DNA from: Pempheris klunzingeri
Taxonomy: Eukaryota; Chordata; Actinopteri; Acropomatiformes; Pempheridae
Reading direction: 5' to 3'
Length of the DNA: 64,000 nucleotides
Assembly (NCBI RefSeq): GCF_042242105.1
Contig: NC_092019.1
Coordinates: forward strand, 13,326,328-13,390,327
Shown here: positions 1-12,169 of the stretch, in pieces
How the letters are laid out: the number at the start of each line of letters is the position of its first letter
Position numbering within the stretch: position 1 is the first letter of the stretch
The notes under the pieces: model-generated
The model's database searches: none
Told to the model about the DNA's origin: nothing
The model's input: the letters and a program-made list of their open reading frames with translations, nothing else
Program-made: the position numbers and the translations under genes

Positions 1-477
1 TCCTGTCATGTTTTCCTTTTAATATTCTGCATTCTGATCACTAGTCAGAAATACAGAACCTTAATAAATCAGTCCTGACAACAGTCATTTGAAAAGATCA
101 GTAAACACAGAGTCAGGCAAATTAGCATTTAGGTGAATTTCCTCATGTTATTGACTTATTTTCTACTTTAGATGAGATATTACATTTGCACAAACAGCCA
201 AGAGTCCAACAAAATCATAATGACTGTTTTACCCATATAGCAGTGTTTACCTCTATGGTTTATTTCAACTGTCTTATCTTTAGAAGTTGAGTTTGTAACT
301 ATAACCATGAACAAAGTTTTCTCACAATGCAACTGAGCGATAATTTAGGGTCTAACCAACTAACCAATTCACAGTTCCTTATTTGTGTTGTTGTGTTCCT
401 CTCACTTTAAATAGATTTGGCCATAAGTTTCATTTCTCAAGAGACAGATGTTGACAGATATCTGCTTTTCTGTATGA
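1..477. other. AT-rich non-coding stretch, probable intron of the first Siglec-like gene
   Basis: No exon with splice sites and no recognisable domain could be found here on either strand. Because the first visible exon of the + strand Ig gene begins in mid-gene at 1201, this stretch and 716-1200 are most likely part of an intron of that gene. Confidence 0.4.
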
Positions 478-715
478 AGTTTCCATGCTCTCCCTGTGCT
501 TGTGTGGGTTCGCTGCAGGTACTCTGGCTCCCTCCCACAGTCCAAAGACATGCAGGTTAGGTTAATTGGTCACTCTAAATAGTCCATATGACCATGTGAG
601 CGTGAACGCTTGTCTGCCTCACAGTATCAGCCCTGTGATTGACTGGTGACCAGTCCAGGGTGTCCCCCACTTCTCGTCCAAAGTCCCCCCCTGCGACCCT
701 TAAGGATAAGTTGTA
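478..715. repeat. Dispersed teleost interspersed repeat, degraded
   Basis: The stretch contains the phrases tgcttgtgtgggttcgctgc, ctccctcccacagtccaaag, gttaggttaattggtcactc and gaccagtccagggtgtcccc in this order. I recognise these as a repeat found in many copies in percomorph fish genomes. The usual 3' portion (about one line of bases around a gataggctcc motif) is missing here, so the copy is internally deleted. I think it derives from a retroposon (LINE/SINE type), but the class is from memory and not proven by the sequence. Confidence 0.6.
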
Positions 716-1200
716 TCAATAATGAAACAAAAGTTTAGGCAACATTTCTATCTGTCCTAAAGCTTGAAATCAGACTACAGACCTTTGAATTTGTGCTATG
801 ACTATGATGTGAAGCTGAGTTTAATTCGGAGGAATTACCTTTGTGGAGACAAAGTAAGTGAATAAAGTTTCCATTATTTGTTGTATTTTTTTGTATTTTC
901 ACAGAATGGGACCAATAAGTGAGATAGATGGAGTAAAAAATAACATTAAAAGATAACACACAAAGCACATGACATAAACACCACCTGAATAAAACAGGAA
1001 ATATTGTTCTTTCTATACCTTTACCCTGCATTCCTCTGTTCACCCAATTCTTTTTTTATTTCTTTGGTATGAACAAAATCCTTTAATATCAAAACAAACG
1101 AGGCCAGAACACAAAGGTGCCTTAGTTTTGCTTTAAACAGCCCAGTAGAGTAAGTTCTCTCCCTTACTTGCAATGGCCATGACCTTTCTTATTGGTACAG

Positions 1201-3602
1201 GTGAACCAAGTCCCATCAGTTTCTCTATGAAAGAGGAGGCAATGGAGGGTGAGGCCGTGTCTGCGTCCTGCTCTGTGTCTCACTCCTGTCCCACCTCTCC
1301 TCCTGTCTTCACCTGGAGTCACTCTGGAGGGGAACATTTCCAACAACAGCGACTCGACAATGGCCAGTGGAAAGCAACATCTGCTCTGACTTTTCACCCT
1401 ACCGGTGCTGCTCACCACAAGGTTTTACAATGCACTGTAACATACAAGGGAGGGCAGCACCATCATACATCCCAGGTCCTCAAAATTAAATGTAAGTGTA
1501 TATGGCAAGGGTGGTAATTAATGCTGATGCTTTAAACACTCTATAGTAAGTATATTTAATTGGACTTTTCCAAATGAAACATGATGGATTCCAAAGATGG
1601 AAACATAAACATGGTAAACATTATACCTGCTTAGGATCAGCATGCAGGCATCGTCATTGAGAGCATATTGCAATGTAAGAATTGGGATCGACTGGCTCAA
1701 ATCACTGCTGTTCTTTTGAGTCTCACAGAGCTGTAGCATGGCTGTAGTAAAAGAGAAATATGTGAATATAAACATAAGTCTGTGAGGATCACCATGGTAT
1801 CATTAACAGTTAATTGTATTTTTCCATGCAGATGCCCCAGTGAATGTGATGGTTGGCCACAGGTCAGATATAAAGGAGGGAGACGCAGTGAAGCTGAATT
1901 GCTCCAGTGACGCTAACCCCCCTGCCAGCAGCTATGAGTGGCATAGTGAATCTGGTGCTCGGCTGCATCAGGGAAATGTCTACATGTTGCCAAATGTCTC
2001 CAGACACACAGGAGCTCTGTACTGTACTGCCATTAATACGATAGGACGGGGCAAGTCGAGCCCTGCGCAGCTCAATGTGTTATGTAAGAAAACCATAAAA
2101 GAAATGTAATGAAAATGGGTAGAATTTTTATCTAAATATGCATAATAAAAATACAGCAAACTCATTACTACATTCCTTGTCCTAACAGATGCCCCTGAGA
2201 TCAAGACCGTCTCCTCCTGCTCCTTAGAGACAGATATGGTAATGTGTATGTGCATTGCGGAGTCCAAGCCACCCAGCATGGTCTATTTTGTGCTTTCTGA
2301 CAGCGTCCTGCCAAGCACTAAGGTGGAGAAACATGGCTTTGTTACCATCGGGACTCTGCAGGCAGATTTGGGATCTTCTAAGCTGGTCTACTGTCTGGCA
2401 AACAACACACAGGGAAATTCCACCCTCAGATTCATTTTACCTGTTAACAGTAAGGAAGTTTGTACAATTTCCAGAATGCATGACATATGCTTATAGACTG
2501 TGAGCTTCTTGAGTAAGAGAAAAATGACACATGGTTTCTGTTTGAACAGATAAAATGCAGAATCTTTACATTGTCATTGCCATTGGAGCAGTCTTGATCT
2601 TGATGATAGTTTTATTCGTGGTGGGAGTTGTTAAAAAACGGTAAGTTGGTGTAGAAAATATTTTTTCCATTGGAAACAAAAACAAAAATTTGTCTGTTTC
2701 TTTTTTTATTTACTTTACTTTACTTCTCTTTTAATTTACTTTATTTTTTTAACAATTGCATTCAAATTAGAGCGCTATAAGACAAGGTTTTTATAAATAT
2801 AGAGTGAAAATGTGTCTTATAATAGACCAAATCAGGGTTCGCTTGCATTTTCATCATAGATTAAGTTCAAATTCAAAAAAACTTTATTTGTCCCCAGGGG
2901 GCAATTACAAGGCACATAGAGCAGGCAGTGCAACAATGACAAAAAATTATAGCAGCAGACAAGACAACAGGCAGTACAGCTGTAGCACAAAAAGTATATA
3001 AGTGGAAAATAAAGGTAATGAATAAAAAAAAAGGTAAAGTAAATAAATAGAAAATAAATAAAATAGAAATAAGGCAAACTCAAAACTTAAATAAAGTAAT
3101 GTTTGCACTGTTAGATCTTTGAGGTTGTGAGAACTGTCAAAAGTTTATTTTTTCAGTGTCCTATATTAAAAGCTATTATTTTGTCAGTAGGGGGAGATCT
3201 CGGGATTCAGCAACATCTCAAATGAGCACCATGACGGCAAACAAAGATGTGGTGCTACCTCAGTATGCTGCAACAAAAAGGTTAGATATTCATTTCAGCT
3301 TAAACCAAAGTAACTTCATGATGTAAAATGTCATGAGAAAGCTAATCTTGCACAGTTTTGTATGCATTTATGTCATAAATTGGTTAGAAACCATGTTTGC
3401 ATTCTGTCCTCAGAAACGAAAAGACCTATGATGATGCACATTGCCCTAGCATTTATGGCAATGATCACATATATGGCAACATGGAGGTATGTAAGGTTTT
3501 TCTTCATTCATTCATTATTTCCATGCATGAAAAAAACTGAATGAGTTAATCTTGTTTCCTATACAGACTGACTGGGATGATGCAATATATGCCAATATGT
3601 AA
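1201..3602 (+). CDS. Siglec-like (CD22/MAG-type) Ig receptor, 3' part; 5' end lies outside the window
   Basis: Seven exons with consistent frames: 1201-1491, 1832-2083, 2189-2449, 2550-2640, 3191-3280, 3414-3486 and 3567-3602 (TAA). The first three each encode one C2-set Ig domain, all in phase 1 as in Siglec genes. Domain 1 carries the cysteine-rich ASCSVSHSCP motif typical of Siglec domain 2, so the missing upstream exons should hold the signal peptide and V-set lectin domain. Exon 4 encodes a membrane segment (IVIAIGAVLILMIVLFVVGV) followed by KKR. The cytoplasmic exons contain LPQYAAT, TYDDA, IYGND, IYGNM and a terminal IYANM. None fits the ITIM consensus; YGNM and YANM fit Y-x-N (Grb2 SH2) and Y-x-x-M (PI3K p85). 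Likely a leukocyte surface receptor. Ligand binding cannot be judged because the V domain is outside the window. Confidence 0.8.
2868..3085. repeat. Teleost interspersed repeat, fragment, with A/T-rich tail
   Basis: Within the intron between the membrane exon and the first tail exon, the phrase aactttatttgtccccaggg followed by a short spacer and gcacatagagcaggcagtgc resembles a repeat motif common in fish introns. It ends in an A-rich segment with aaataaat units. The family could not be fixed by eye. Confidence 0.4.
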
Positions 3603-5641
3603 CATAGTTGGATTCCCTGGAATAACAGCTGGTGTCCCTCCACATGTTGTCTAACTGATGTGGGTCAAGAGATCCGCAAAACATTTTAATATGCTATTTT
3701 TCTGTATTACATAAGTATTATTTTTCTGTCTTTCTGTAATTCAAATATATGAAAGAAATGTTCATATCTAAAAAGAACTTTACAGTGAATACACTTGTGT
3801 TTGCAATTATAGTTTCTCTCATTCATAACTTTGTATCAACACTTTTCTGGTCATAAGTAAGTGTGTTGTGAAAACCACCGTTAAACTATTATTTTATTCA
3901 CAAATATGTTTCATAAATTGTCCTTTTTATACAGTTTCAGTCATCCAACAACAACACATACTGATTAAATTACACTAAAGTGTGGCTTTTGAATTTCCTC
4001 TTTAGCAGGAACCATTGCTTTATCAGAGTGACAGAGTTTTGAAATGCTTATTTCCTGCTGAATAGCAAATGAAGTGCAGCTAGTTTAGACCTTTTTGTGC
4101 ACTACTGTAAAAGAAACATGGTCACAACATGTTATGTGCACTTGCCTCACAAGATGGTTGTAGTATCGTAAAGTAAAAACATTCGAAGGTATTTGTATGT
4201 ATGAACACATGACAGAAGTCTGTACAGTTTATGCACCTTCACAGACTGTATTCATACATTAGTCAATGTAATGTAAAAGTAATGTGAAAGTAATATGAAC
4301 ATTTGTGTGTGCTCAGGTCAGTGCGGAAAAACCCTTGTGTGGTTTGAACTAGTGTTAATGGTAAATTTACAGGAAGACAAAGGGGAAGCTCATCACCACC
4401 TTTGCTGATAGATAAGAGTAAAATGTGTGAAACTGTCACACATTTTAAACACAACCACACCAAACATCAACCAATTCTCACCTCGGTCGATCTGATCTGT
4501 ACACCACATTTATATGTGTTCAACACCCCTCAGTATAACGGGTTGCAATTCAACAGCACATTAAAGTGCCTCCTTCAAAGACCTAACATTATTATAATTA
4601 TTGCAAGACTGTTTTATTAGTAGTTTTGGTTGGATGTGCCTAGTAAACTAAGCGTGAAAAGGAACATTTAATCACAGAATGTAAATACTTTAGAAAAAAG
4701 GAAGAAAAATATCAAAATCTAAGGAATTCCTGAAAATTCAAGAAAATACAATAACCATGATATAATGAGCAGCATATCACTTTCACTAGAGCGATCGTAG
4801 AGCAGGTGTCCCTAACCTGGTCTACATCACTGCCATTGAGAATCAAAGAATCAAAACATGATTTTAAAATTGAAAATTGAAATTGAGATTCCTTGAAAGT
4901 TTAACCTCAATTGCCATGACATTCAAATTTTGAAAATATCTTTATTTTATTATAAATTCTGAACAATTAAAAACTAAATTCACTTATGCTAACCATGAAA
5001 ATCATACAATCAGCAAGCTTATTTTTTGGATTACTACATGCATTCAAAATTACTACAGATTCTGAACTTTGCTGGTTTATACACAATCATAATGAAATCA
5101 TTTCAAACACCACACACTTTCTCAGAAAAAAACACAGCTCTGTGAAAAGGAGGGGGGGTCATCTCACCCATAAAGTTACATAATATCTAATGTTAATAAG
5201 ACACAACCATGTTGGCTGTGAAGCTCAAAAGAAGCCTTAAACACAAAGTATTTCTGAAGTAAATCTATTCTGATCATCAGTAGCTCAGCAGATATGAGGT
5301 GTTCTGATCATGATCAACTGATCATGAAAGTGATTAAAGAGACATTTCTGGTCTTTCATATGACATGTTCTGTATTTCTTAACTGATTATGTTTCTTAAT
5401 TCACAATTTATAATGGCACGTACTTAATGCTCTGTCAATTCAGCTTTGGTCCAACAGTATTTCTCTGTCATCATACCACAGCAAGGTGATGGTTCTTATT
5501 CAGCTATCAACATCTGTGTGGTGAATACATTTGCACCAGTAGCAGCTGTAAGACACCAAACTATAGATTTCTTGACACACAGGACATGAATTAATTTACC
5601 CTGAGGTATTGGATTTTATAGGATATTTACTGTGGGCCACA
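3603..5641. other. Spacer between two convergent Siglec-like genes
   Basis: AT-rich. It should contain the 3' untranslated regions of the + gene ending at 3602 and of the - gene ending at 5642. I saw no exon-like segment with splice sites, no membrane-segment exon for the - gene, and no recognisable repeat. A small palindrome (tgatcatgatca type) occurs near 5307-5332. Confidence 0.5.
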
Positions 5642-6533
5642 TCACATCCTGAGAATGGTGGAGCTCTTCACCTGCTTCCCTCCTCTGTACTGCACTGTGC
5701 AGTTTAAAGGCTTGTTGCAGTCACTGGCTAGAGGGTTAAAGGTCAGGGTTGAGACTGTTTCCCACTTCCATTCATTCAGCCTCTTTGATCGGCGTGTGGT
5801 GACTCCAGAGCGGCTCCAGGAGATTTGAGGGGGAAAAGAAGGGCAGGAGTGAGACACGGAGCAGGAGGCAGTCACTTTACCATTCACCTTCACAGACAGA
5901 GATGGAGGCTGTGGATTGCCTGCAGGGTTTGAATATCATATCAATATGGCTCATCATACAGTGAATACAGTATTATTAATAAAAACTGTTCCAACGTTGC
6001 TTTAAAAAAGATAATCTATATGGTACTCACGTATAACATCAATGGACACTGCGTTGTTTGTGTAGGAGAAGCTTTTGTACTGTGGCATTTCAATCCTGAA
6101 GTAGAAAGGGCCAACATCAGCCTTCCTGACCCCATCCAGCAGAAAAGTGCAGTTGCGCCTTTGCAGGTCTCCCAAAAACAGGGTTCGTTTTTTGTACTCC
6201 TTAGATACTTTCAATTTGCGGAGATTAGTTGAGATGATCTGTTTTCCTTTCTTCCAGAATCCTCTCCACCTGTTCAGGGTCCCTTTGGAGACGGGCTTGG
6301 GGTAAGTGTGCATGCAGGGAATAACCACACAGGAGCCGTGCACGGCAGGAATACTCTTTGGTACATTTGCTGTCCATTGGGCGTTAGAGGACTGGACATC
6401 ATGGATCACTAAAAACAAGAAAAAAGGTTGATTTGTCATCTTACATGTTTAAGCTGAAGATCTTAAGTCTTTTATGCGACAGTCAAGACTCACCGTGCAA
6501 CAACAAAAAGGAAAGCCACAACTTCAGGTCCAT
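5642..6533 (-). CDS. Siglec-like protein with V-set and C2-set domains only, predicted soluble or 3' truncated
   Basis: Three - strand exons with closed frames: 6533-6494 (signal peptide, MDLKLWLSFLLLHG), 6408-6031 (V-set) and 5919-5642 (C2-set, ending in TGA), together 231 residues. The V domain shows the Siglec pattern: C-V-V-I-P-C, RWRGFWKKG, FLGD, NCTFLLDGVRKADVG and YFRIE. The arginine of FRIE is at the position of the sialic-acid-binding arginine of Siglecs. The C2 domain has ASCSVSHSCP like its + strand neighbour. The frame ends exactly where the paralogue at 1201-1491 has a splice donor: there AAAT|gtaagt, here AGGAT|gtgatg, a weak donor, and the reading runs into TGA. No membrane exon was found downstream. 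It could be a secreted decoy-type protein, a gene that has lost its 3' half, or a gene using the weak donor to unseen exons. Confidence 0.7.
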
Positions 6534-7256
6534 CACTGATGAGGAGGAGAAAATACAAATTACAAAAAAAGCACAAGGGTAATGAAAAACATATACACCT
6601 ATGTGTTATTGTATATTTGCACACTTCCTAGTAATTCACTCACCTCTGAGTCTTTTTAACAGCTCAGTGAATATGCTTTCACTCAGACTGCTTGTGATGT
6701 CATATTTTATAGTCAAGGTTTGCCCTTCAAAACTGCAAGTGTTATCAAAGGTTTTGAAAAGCATTCAAAAGTCTTGTGAGTTAATGCTGTTGCTTGCTGT
6801 TTGACCTCTGTGTAACATTTGACTTTTGTTACTTTTTACATAGACAAACAGATACAGAAAGAAAGTCCACAGAACACCGAGTCCCAGTAATGAGCAGAAG
6901 AAACAGTTTGCCTCACTGCAGATGAAACAAACATGAGATTAATGAAAAAGATGAGTCAACAAAGGAGCGTTGTGTGGCAAAAACCATCACATGATGCTAA
7001 GACAAGCATTTCTTATTCTAAACTAAAGGCTATCATTGAGGGCAAATGCAGTATGCAATGGACTGCATTTGCATTACCACATTAAAATGTTGTTTTTTTC
7101 AGGCTATTTTTTAAGGGTAATACCACAGTTAACCAAATTTCCTGTGGAGGAAAGCAACATTGGGGAAATTTGATGTTTTGCAATGTGCTTGTTCAGGCAT
7201 ATTGCAAGTCACATCGGGCCCATTCAATTAGATCAGATCAGATTCAGTATTTTTAA
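6534..7256. other. Upstream region of the V-C2 Siglec-like gene
   Basis: Expected to hold the promoter and 5' untranslated region of the - strand gene starting at 6533. No TATA box at a convincing distance and no other coding exon was recognised. Confidence 0.4.
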
Positions 7257-7961
7257 TGCACTACTCACAAAAAGTTAGGGATATTCGGCTTTCGGGTGAA
7301 ATTTCAGGATGAACCTAAAATGCATTCTAACCTTTCCAGGTGAACTTAATGTGACCTTCTCTAAACCTTTGAATGCACATGTCCAACTGTTCAGTGTTTC
7401 AGTACTTTTTGCACAAGTTGCTGTTCTCTAACAAGAAGCTTAACAGCAAAATTCACAACAGGTTTGATCCATGAATCAACCAATACATTTCCTGCTTCAG
7501 TTAGAATTGGTATTTAAACAGTCCTCCTCATCAAGCTGTTCACATTCTGACATCATGAGACCGAGACGACACCTAACAGTTGATCAGCAGCACCTCAACA
7601 CTGGAGGCTTCAAACAGGAAGTCCTCAGATGGAAGTTTTCACTGAGTTTAGAGGGTCACAGAGTGTCACAGAGGTTGTAACAGTGATACAGAGACTGGAA
7701 GAGTCACAGAAAGGAGAGGAGTGGACGATCTTTGGCCACATCCCAATTTATTGAGACACTAAAATTTTTTTGTTGTGGTATACCCACCACTGTTGTTAGC
7801 TTTTCTTCAAATACATTGTTTAAGATGAAGAAACTACCATTGCATGCTACTACTTAAATGCCCTACTTTCATGATATAATATCACTGTAGCATTAACTTT
7901 TTACATTTTCCATATATTTCACCTGAAAGCCGAATATCACTAACTTTTTGTAAGTAGTGTA
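7257..7961. mobile_element. Degenerate Tc1/mariner DNA transposon, non-autonomous, about 705 bp
   Basis: The ends form an imperfect terminal inverted repeat of about 46 bases. The left arm (7257-7305) reads cactactcacaaaaagttag then ggatattcggctttcgggtg; the right arm (7917-7961) is its reverse complement with a few mismatches and ends in agtgta, giving the TA expected at a Tc1/mariner insertion. Inside, starting at 7555 on +, the frame reads MRPRRHLTVDQQHLNTGGF, which looks like the N-terminus of a Tc1/mariner transposase (helix-turn-helix region). It is followed by a short decayed frame. The DDE catalytic region is absent, so this is an internally deleted and inactive copy. Confidence 0.8.
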
Positions 7962-9897
7962 GCTGCTGAATCCATTGCTGGTATTTTAGTTACAAATCTA
8001 ACAAGTATGATGTTTGTGAACTGACAAAATGACCGAAATTTACTTCTATGGGTAAAGTTCACCTATGTCAGTTTTCTGGTAACATTCAGATAGGCTAAAC
8101 AGAAGTTCTAGGAGACATGGATGCAATTATTACAACAATGGCCTCAATGGAGCAGTAGACGGTAGTGTAATATATTGTTTTGAAGTACAGACTAAGCATT
8201 TCTTTGGTTGAGTTTGTCAAATAGAAAGAATTACAGAGTATGAAAAAGTAACTCCACACTTGTAAATAAACCCAGAGAAGACAGCGGTCTCTCAGCTACA
8301 ACGATAAGCTGATTCCAAGTAAGCTGGACATAGATACAACCAAGGTTGAGAAAGTCTTATTTCTCAGCACAATCTTGTCCGCTGTCTTTGTTTGGTGTAA
8401 ATGAGCTTCTAAAGCCTGCTTGAAATATCAGTGTTTGGATTTAGTTTCTTTCAATACAGATGAAATATTTACATTTCTTACCATAAGATTATGAGGAGAA
8501 ACTAAAAATGCAGAACTGCCTCTTGTTAAAATTGTACAGCATGAGTCTGAAAGTGCCCTAGGAAGCACATTGAATAGACCTTTGTGACCATTGCTCACCA
8601 AAATGAAAACAGAAAACAGTGGCAACATTAACAGCTTTATGAACTTGCCCTTTATTTATCACAGGGATTTACAGAGCTGGCCACTATTGTTTCAATTACT
8701 GTACATCACTGGGGACAAGCAATGACTTTTAACTCTAAACCTTAAATTACATATCACAGTACAAGTAATAACTTAACCACTACATAGGAGACTGAATCAG
8801 AAAAGAAAACAGAAGTTTAAGCTTCAGCAACGGTGCTGGACACACAGGAAGTGCTTTGGCAGAAATATTGAGAAAGACCAGAAAAAAACATAGTGAGTAT
8901 TTCACTAGACCCAAAATGTGTCAACCTTTTGACTAGATAAGAAGATTACACATTCAGTTCCACAGAAAACAGAACTCCAGTCATCAAATGTTACAAACAG
9001 CTTGCAAAACTAATATGCACATGCTTGATATACTTTCCTGTATTCCTGCATCAATGTAAACATATAAACAGCAAAAACCAACCATATTTCATGTTAGGCA
9101 ATAGGCTTTAATGGAAATTCTTTTTTTTTTTACATGCTGTGTTATATTTGAATAGGTTTGCTAGCATCCCTATTGGTTATGACACTGCGATGCTCACATG
9201 AGGAGAGACTGATTTTTATGTGGGCCATGAAGCAGGTAAATTGCACTGGCGGCTGTTAGCCCAACGCAATAATTTTTGTCTTTATGTTCAGTGTCAGTGT
9301 GTAGAAATTCTTGCTTTCCACAATATATAAAACATTTAGCAGTCATGGAAAGAGTAAGGAAAGATCAGGGTTATATTGTATTGTATTGTATATAGCTATT
9401 GTTAGATAACTAAAATACTTGGTTATGGTTAGGGAAAGATAAAAGTGATTGAAAGTGAAAGTGAATGAAAAGGTGGATATTGATTGCAGGTCAGTGAGGG
9501 CACATAGACTCTGGTCTCCTGCATGAATGTGAGACATGAGACATGCTACATGCCCAGCCACCATCCCAGCTGACCCGACACCTTGGCACTGAACAATGAC
9601 ATTGGATGTATCATGAGGTGCTGATTCATCCATGGGAGCAAGACTGAAGACTGACTTGACTGTGCCGTTCTTTGTTTGGCAATGACATTTAATCATGCAG
9701 ACGTAGTATTTGATAAAAGTCACAAAAAAGTGTGCATCATTTTTTCTCAAGAAAAGATAATCCTGTTGTGATGTATCCTACAAATATTCGCACATCGACA
9801 TCAACATTTGCACAAAACAATGCAGAACACAGACATAGCTTTAAGATGAAGCTTAAGTCCAAATAGATTTTGAGATTTGTGAGATGCACCTTTTTCC
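7962..9897. other. Intergenic spacer, no gene recognised
   Basis: Lies between the Tc1/mariner copy and the 3' end of the V-only Siglec-like gene. Only short chance frames on both strands; no domain, splice-consistent exon or known repeat was recognised. The end next to 9897 should include the 3' untranslated region of the - strand gene. Confidence 0.5.
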
Positions 9898-11990
9898 TTA
9901 TTTTGAATGATCCACATTTGCATATATACCCTCCATACTTTCATCCATCTGTCCTGGAGGAGCCTGCAAATATAGAAATATAGAAATTGAATTGTATGAA
10001 AGGTTCCCTGTGGAGTTTTCCCTGGGTTTTATTTTGAGTAACTTTCAAATGTAACTGGACGTTGGATATCTATTATTGGTGACTGTGGAATGAGAACGAG
10101 TAGTTTTGACTCTAATGTGAGGGAAGTGCTTTTGCCAGGTTTGTTAAACCTTGAAATGTGTTTTGGTGAGAATCACTGGATGTAACCTTAACTTTTGCTT
10201 GTTTCCAAGAAAACTCCACAGGGTGCCTTCAAGGTTAGCATCAGTTGTTAAAATGCTGAGAGTTGTACCTCCATGTTGATGTAGACAGGTTCATCAATGG
10301 CCTTCAGTGCAGGAAGCTTATTGTTGTCTTGTTTTATGCAAGATGCTTCTCTGAAAAGACAAAAGTTTGGGTTCTGATTTGAGGAACAGGAATTCATGTC
10401 TGAAATTCACATGCACACACATACAGTGCTTATACATATACATAATGATGAAAAATAATATCTCTGCTCTAAATTTATGTAATTATTGTATCATGAAACA
10501 AACCTTTCAGCTTGGTTTGATGATGGTCTGCTAAAATTTGCGTAATATCCAGATTCTTCCCTGATAAATGACTGTGACCTGTAAAAATAGGTTATTGCCA
10601 TGAGGCATGTTACTGGAAGTGATTATGAGTCACAGTTCATTAAAAATTATTTAAATCACATTGATTCCTTCTTTTCAGCATAACATATATGGCTCCTAAA
10701 CAAGCTGAGATGTCACACACTTGTTATCATATGTACATGTCTTGAACTGAAATTAAAGGTGAGCACAGAGAAATTTATGTGAAAGCGTGCCAAACTCTGC
10801 ACCTTCATCATTCTGCATTCTTCCATGTGTGCACATGGTTAATATAAGGAAAACACAAGTATCAGCATGAAACAAATACTTTTTCTGCTCATTACCGTTT
10901 GTATTTTTTGCAAAATACAATTCCAGCAACAAGGAGAATGATCAGAAGGGCAGCAATTGGTACAAAGATATACGTTGATGTTAAAATCCTCTCAGGCATA
11001 ACCGCTGTAAAGAAAATTATGATAATAATGACTTTTTTTTTTGATAAAGGAAATTGAATTACAGATTTTAACATATTAAATGTTAGAGAAACAAACTGTG
11101 CAAACTTACTTGTTATTGTTTCAGAGTTGTTAAATTGGGTGCCCGCAAAGTCTAAAAAAGAGATTTGTTTGTGTCAAAGTTTAAGCTGAGGTACGTCTTG
11201 TTTTAATTATTTGGGAAATATTGTACCACCTAATAGCAAATTGATGAGTACAGAAACAAATGATATAAACGTGGAGAGTATCATAAAAAATGAAAGGCCG
11301 TACCATTATAAGGGGTTGGAGATACTGGGATACCACCTGGCCATGTGGGAGTGAAGAGTGAAGTATTAATTTAATCTCCCTTTACTCAACCACATCAATA
11401 TGAATAAAATCATGATTAAAATGTTTTACTGAAATTCTCACCAGACACACTAATGGAGACAGAGTGATTTTTGAAACTGTAGTTGTCACAGTCTAGCTTA
11501 ACTCTCACATAGATATTTGGTTCATTCTCCGTGATGTTTTGGATCTTGAGGGTGCAATTAGTTTTATTTCCAATGAGCTTGGTCTTTCCTCTGTACTTCT
11601 CAAGCACAAAGTTTGGATTATTGTGATAAACAAATGGATTTCTGTCATTGTCTTCGATTTTTAAGTCATTTTTCCCTGCCTTTTTCCAGTAAACTTCTTT
11701 TACTGTAGTGCACTGTTTGTGCTCTGGATAGCTAAACATGCATGGTATGATCACATCTGAGCCATATGGTGTATGAATGCTTCTCATGACCTGAATATCC
11801 CAGTTGTGACCTGTGTTGAAAACAAAAGCAGATTTATAGAGATAAGATAATATTGTTACAGCAACAGAGGAGACAGAAAAGGTGCAGAAGTGTTAGTAAC
11901 AACAAACAGAAATAAATACAAATACAAAAATATTATATATATATATACACAGACACACACACACATACATTTACATATACATATATACAT

Positions 11991-12034
<44 letters not shown>

Positions 12035-12169
12035 TACATGTGGTATATACATTAAAGTGCACACTTCATAAAATAAAATTCAAAACAAACACATCAGCTC
12101 AATATCGCACCCACCTACAGAGACCAGAGTCAATATGAGGCTAAGATCAATCAGGCCTGGCAGCTTCAT
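9898..12169 (-). CDS. Siglec-like receptor with one V-set domain, membrane segment and Y-x-N tail
   Basis: Seven - strand exons close exactly to 265 residues: 12169-12115 (signal peptide MKLPGLIDLSLILTLVSVG), 11810-11442 (V-set), 11151-11110 (short stalk), 11004-10896 (membrane), 10578-10504, 10350-10269 and 9963-9898 (TAA). The V domain has V-I-I-P-C, YWKKAGKND, NCTLKIQNIT and YVRVKL; the arginine in YVRV lies where Siglecs keep the sialic-acid contact. The membrane segment is FVPIAALLIILLVAGIVF followed by CKKYKR. The tail carries YYANF, VYINM and IYANV, each a Y-x-N motif, and VYINM is also Y-x-x-M. The last two exons match the tail layout of the + strand gene ending at 3602, so the two are paralogues. 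There is no C2 domain, unlike classical Siglecs. Probably a leukocyte receptor; ligand unknown. Confidence 0.78.
11949..12032. repeat. CA/GT microsatellite cluster in intron 1 of the V-only Siglec-like gene
   Basis: A TA tract, a short CA tract, an imperfect TA/CATA stretch and a (GT)n run of about 20 units follow one another between the signal-peptide exon and the V exon. Confidence 0.9.

Noticed and set aside
5440-5590. + strand frame with GDGSYSAINICVVNTF, faintly like an Ig F-strand
   Set aside because: No splice sites in register, no second cysteine and no flanking Ig motifs; the match is too short to call a domain.
9343-9750. 135-codon open frame on -
   Set aside because: No domain, signal peptide or splice context; AT-rich composition gives long chance frames.
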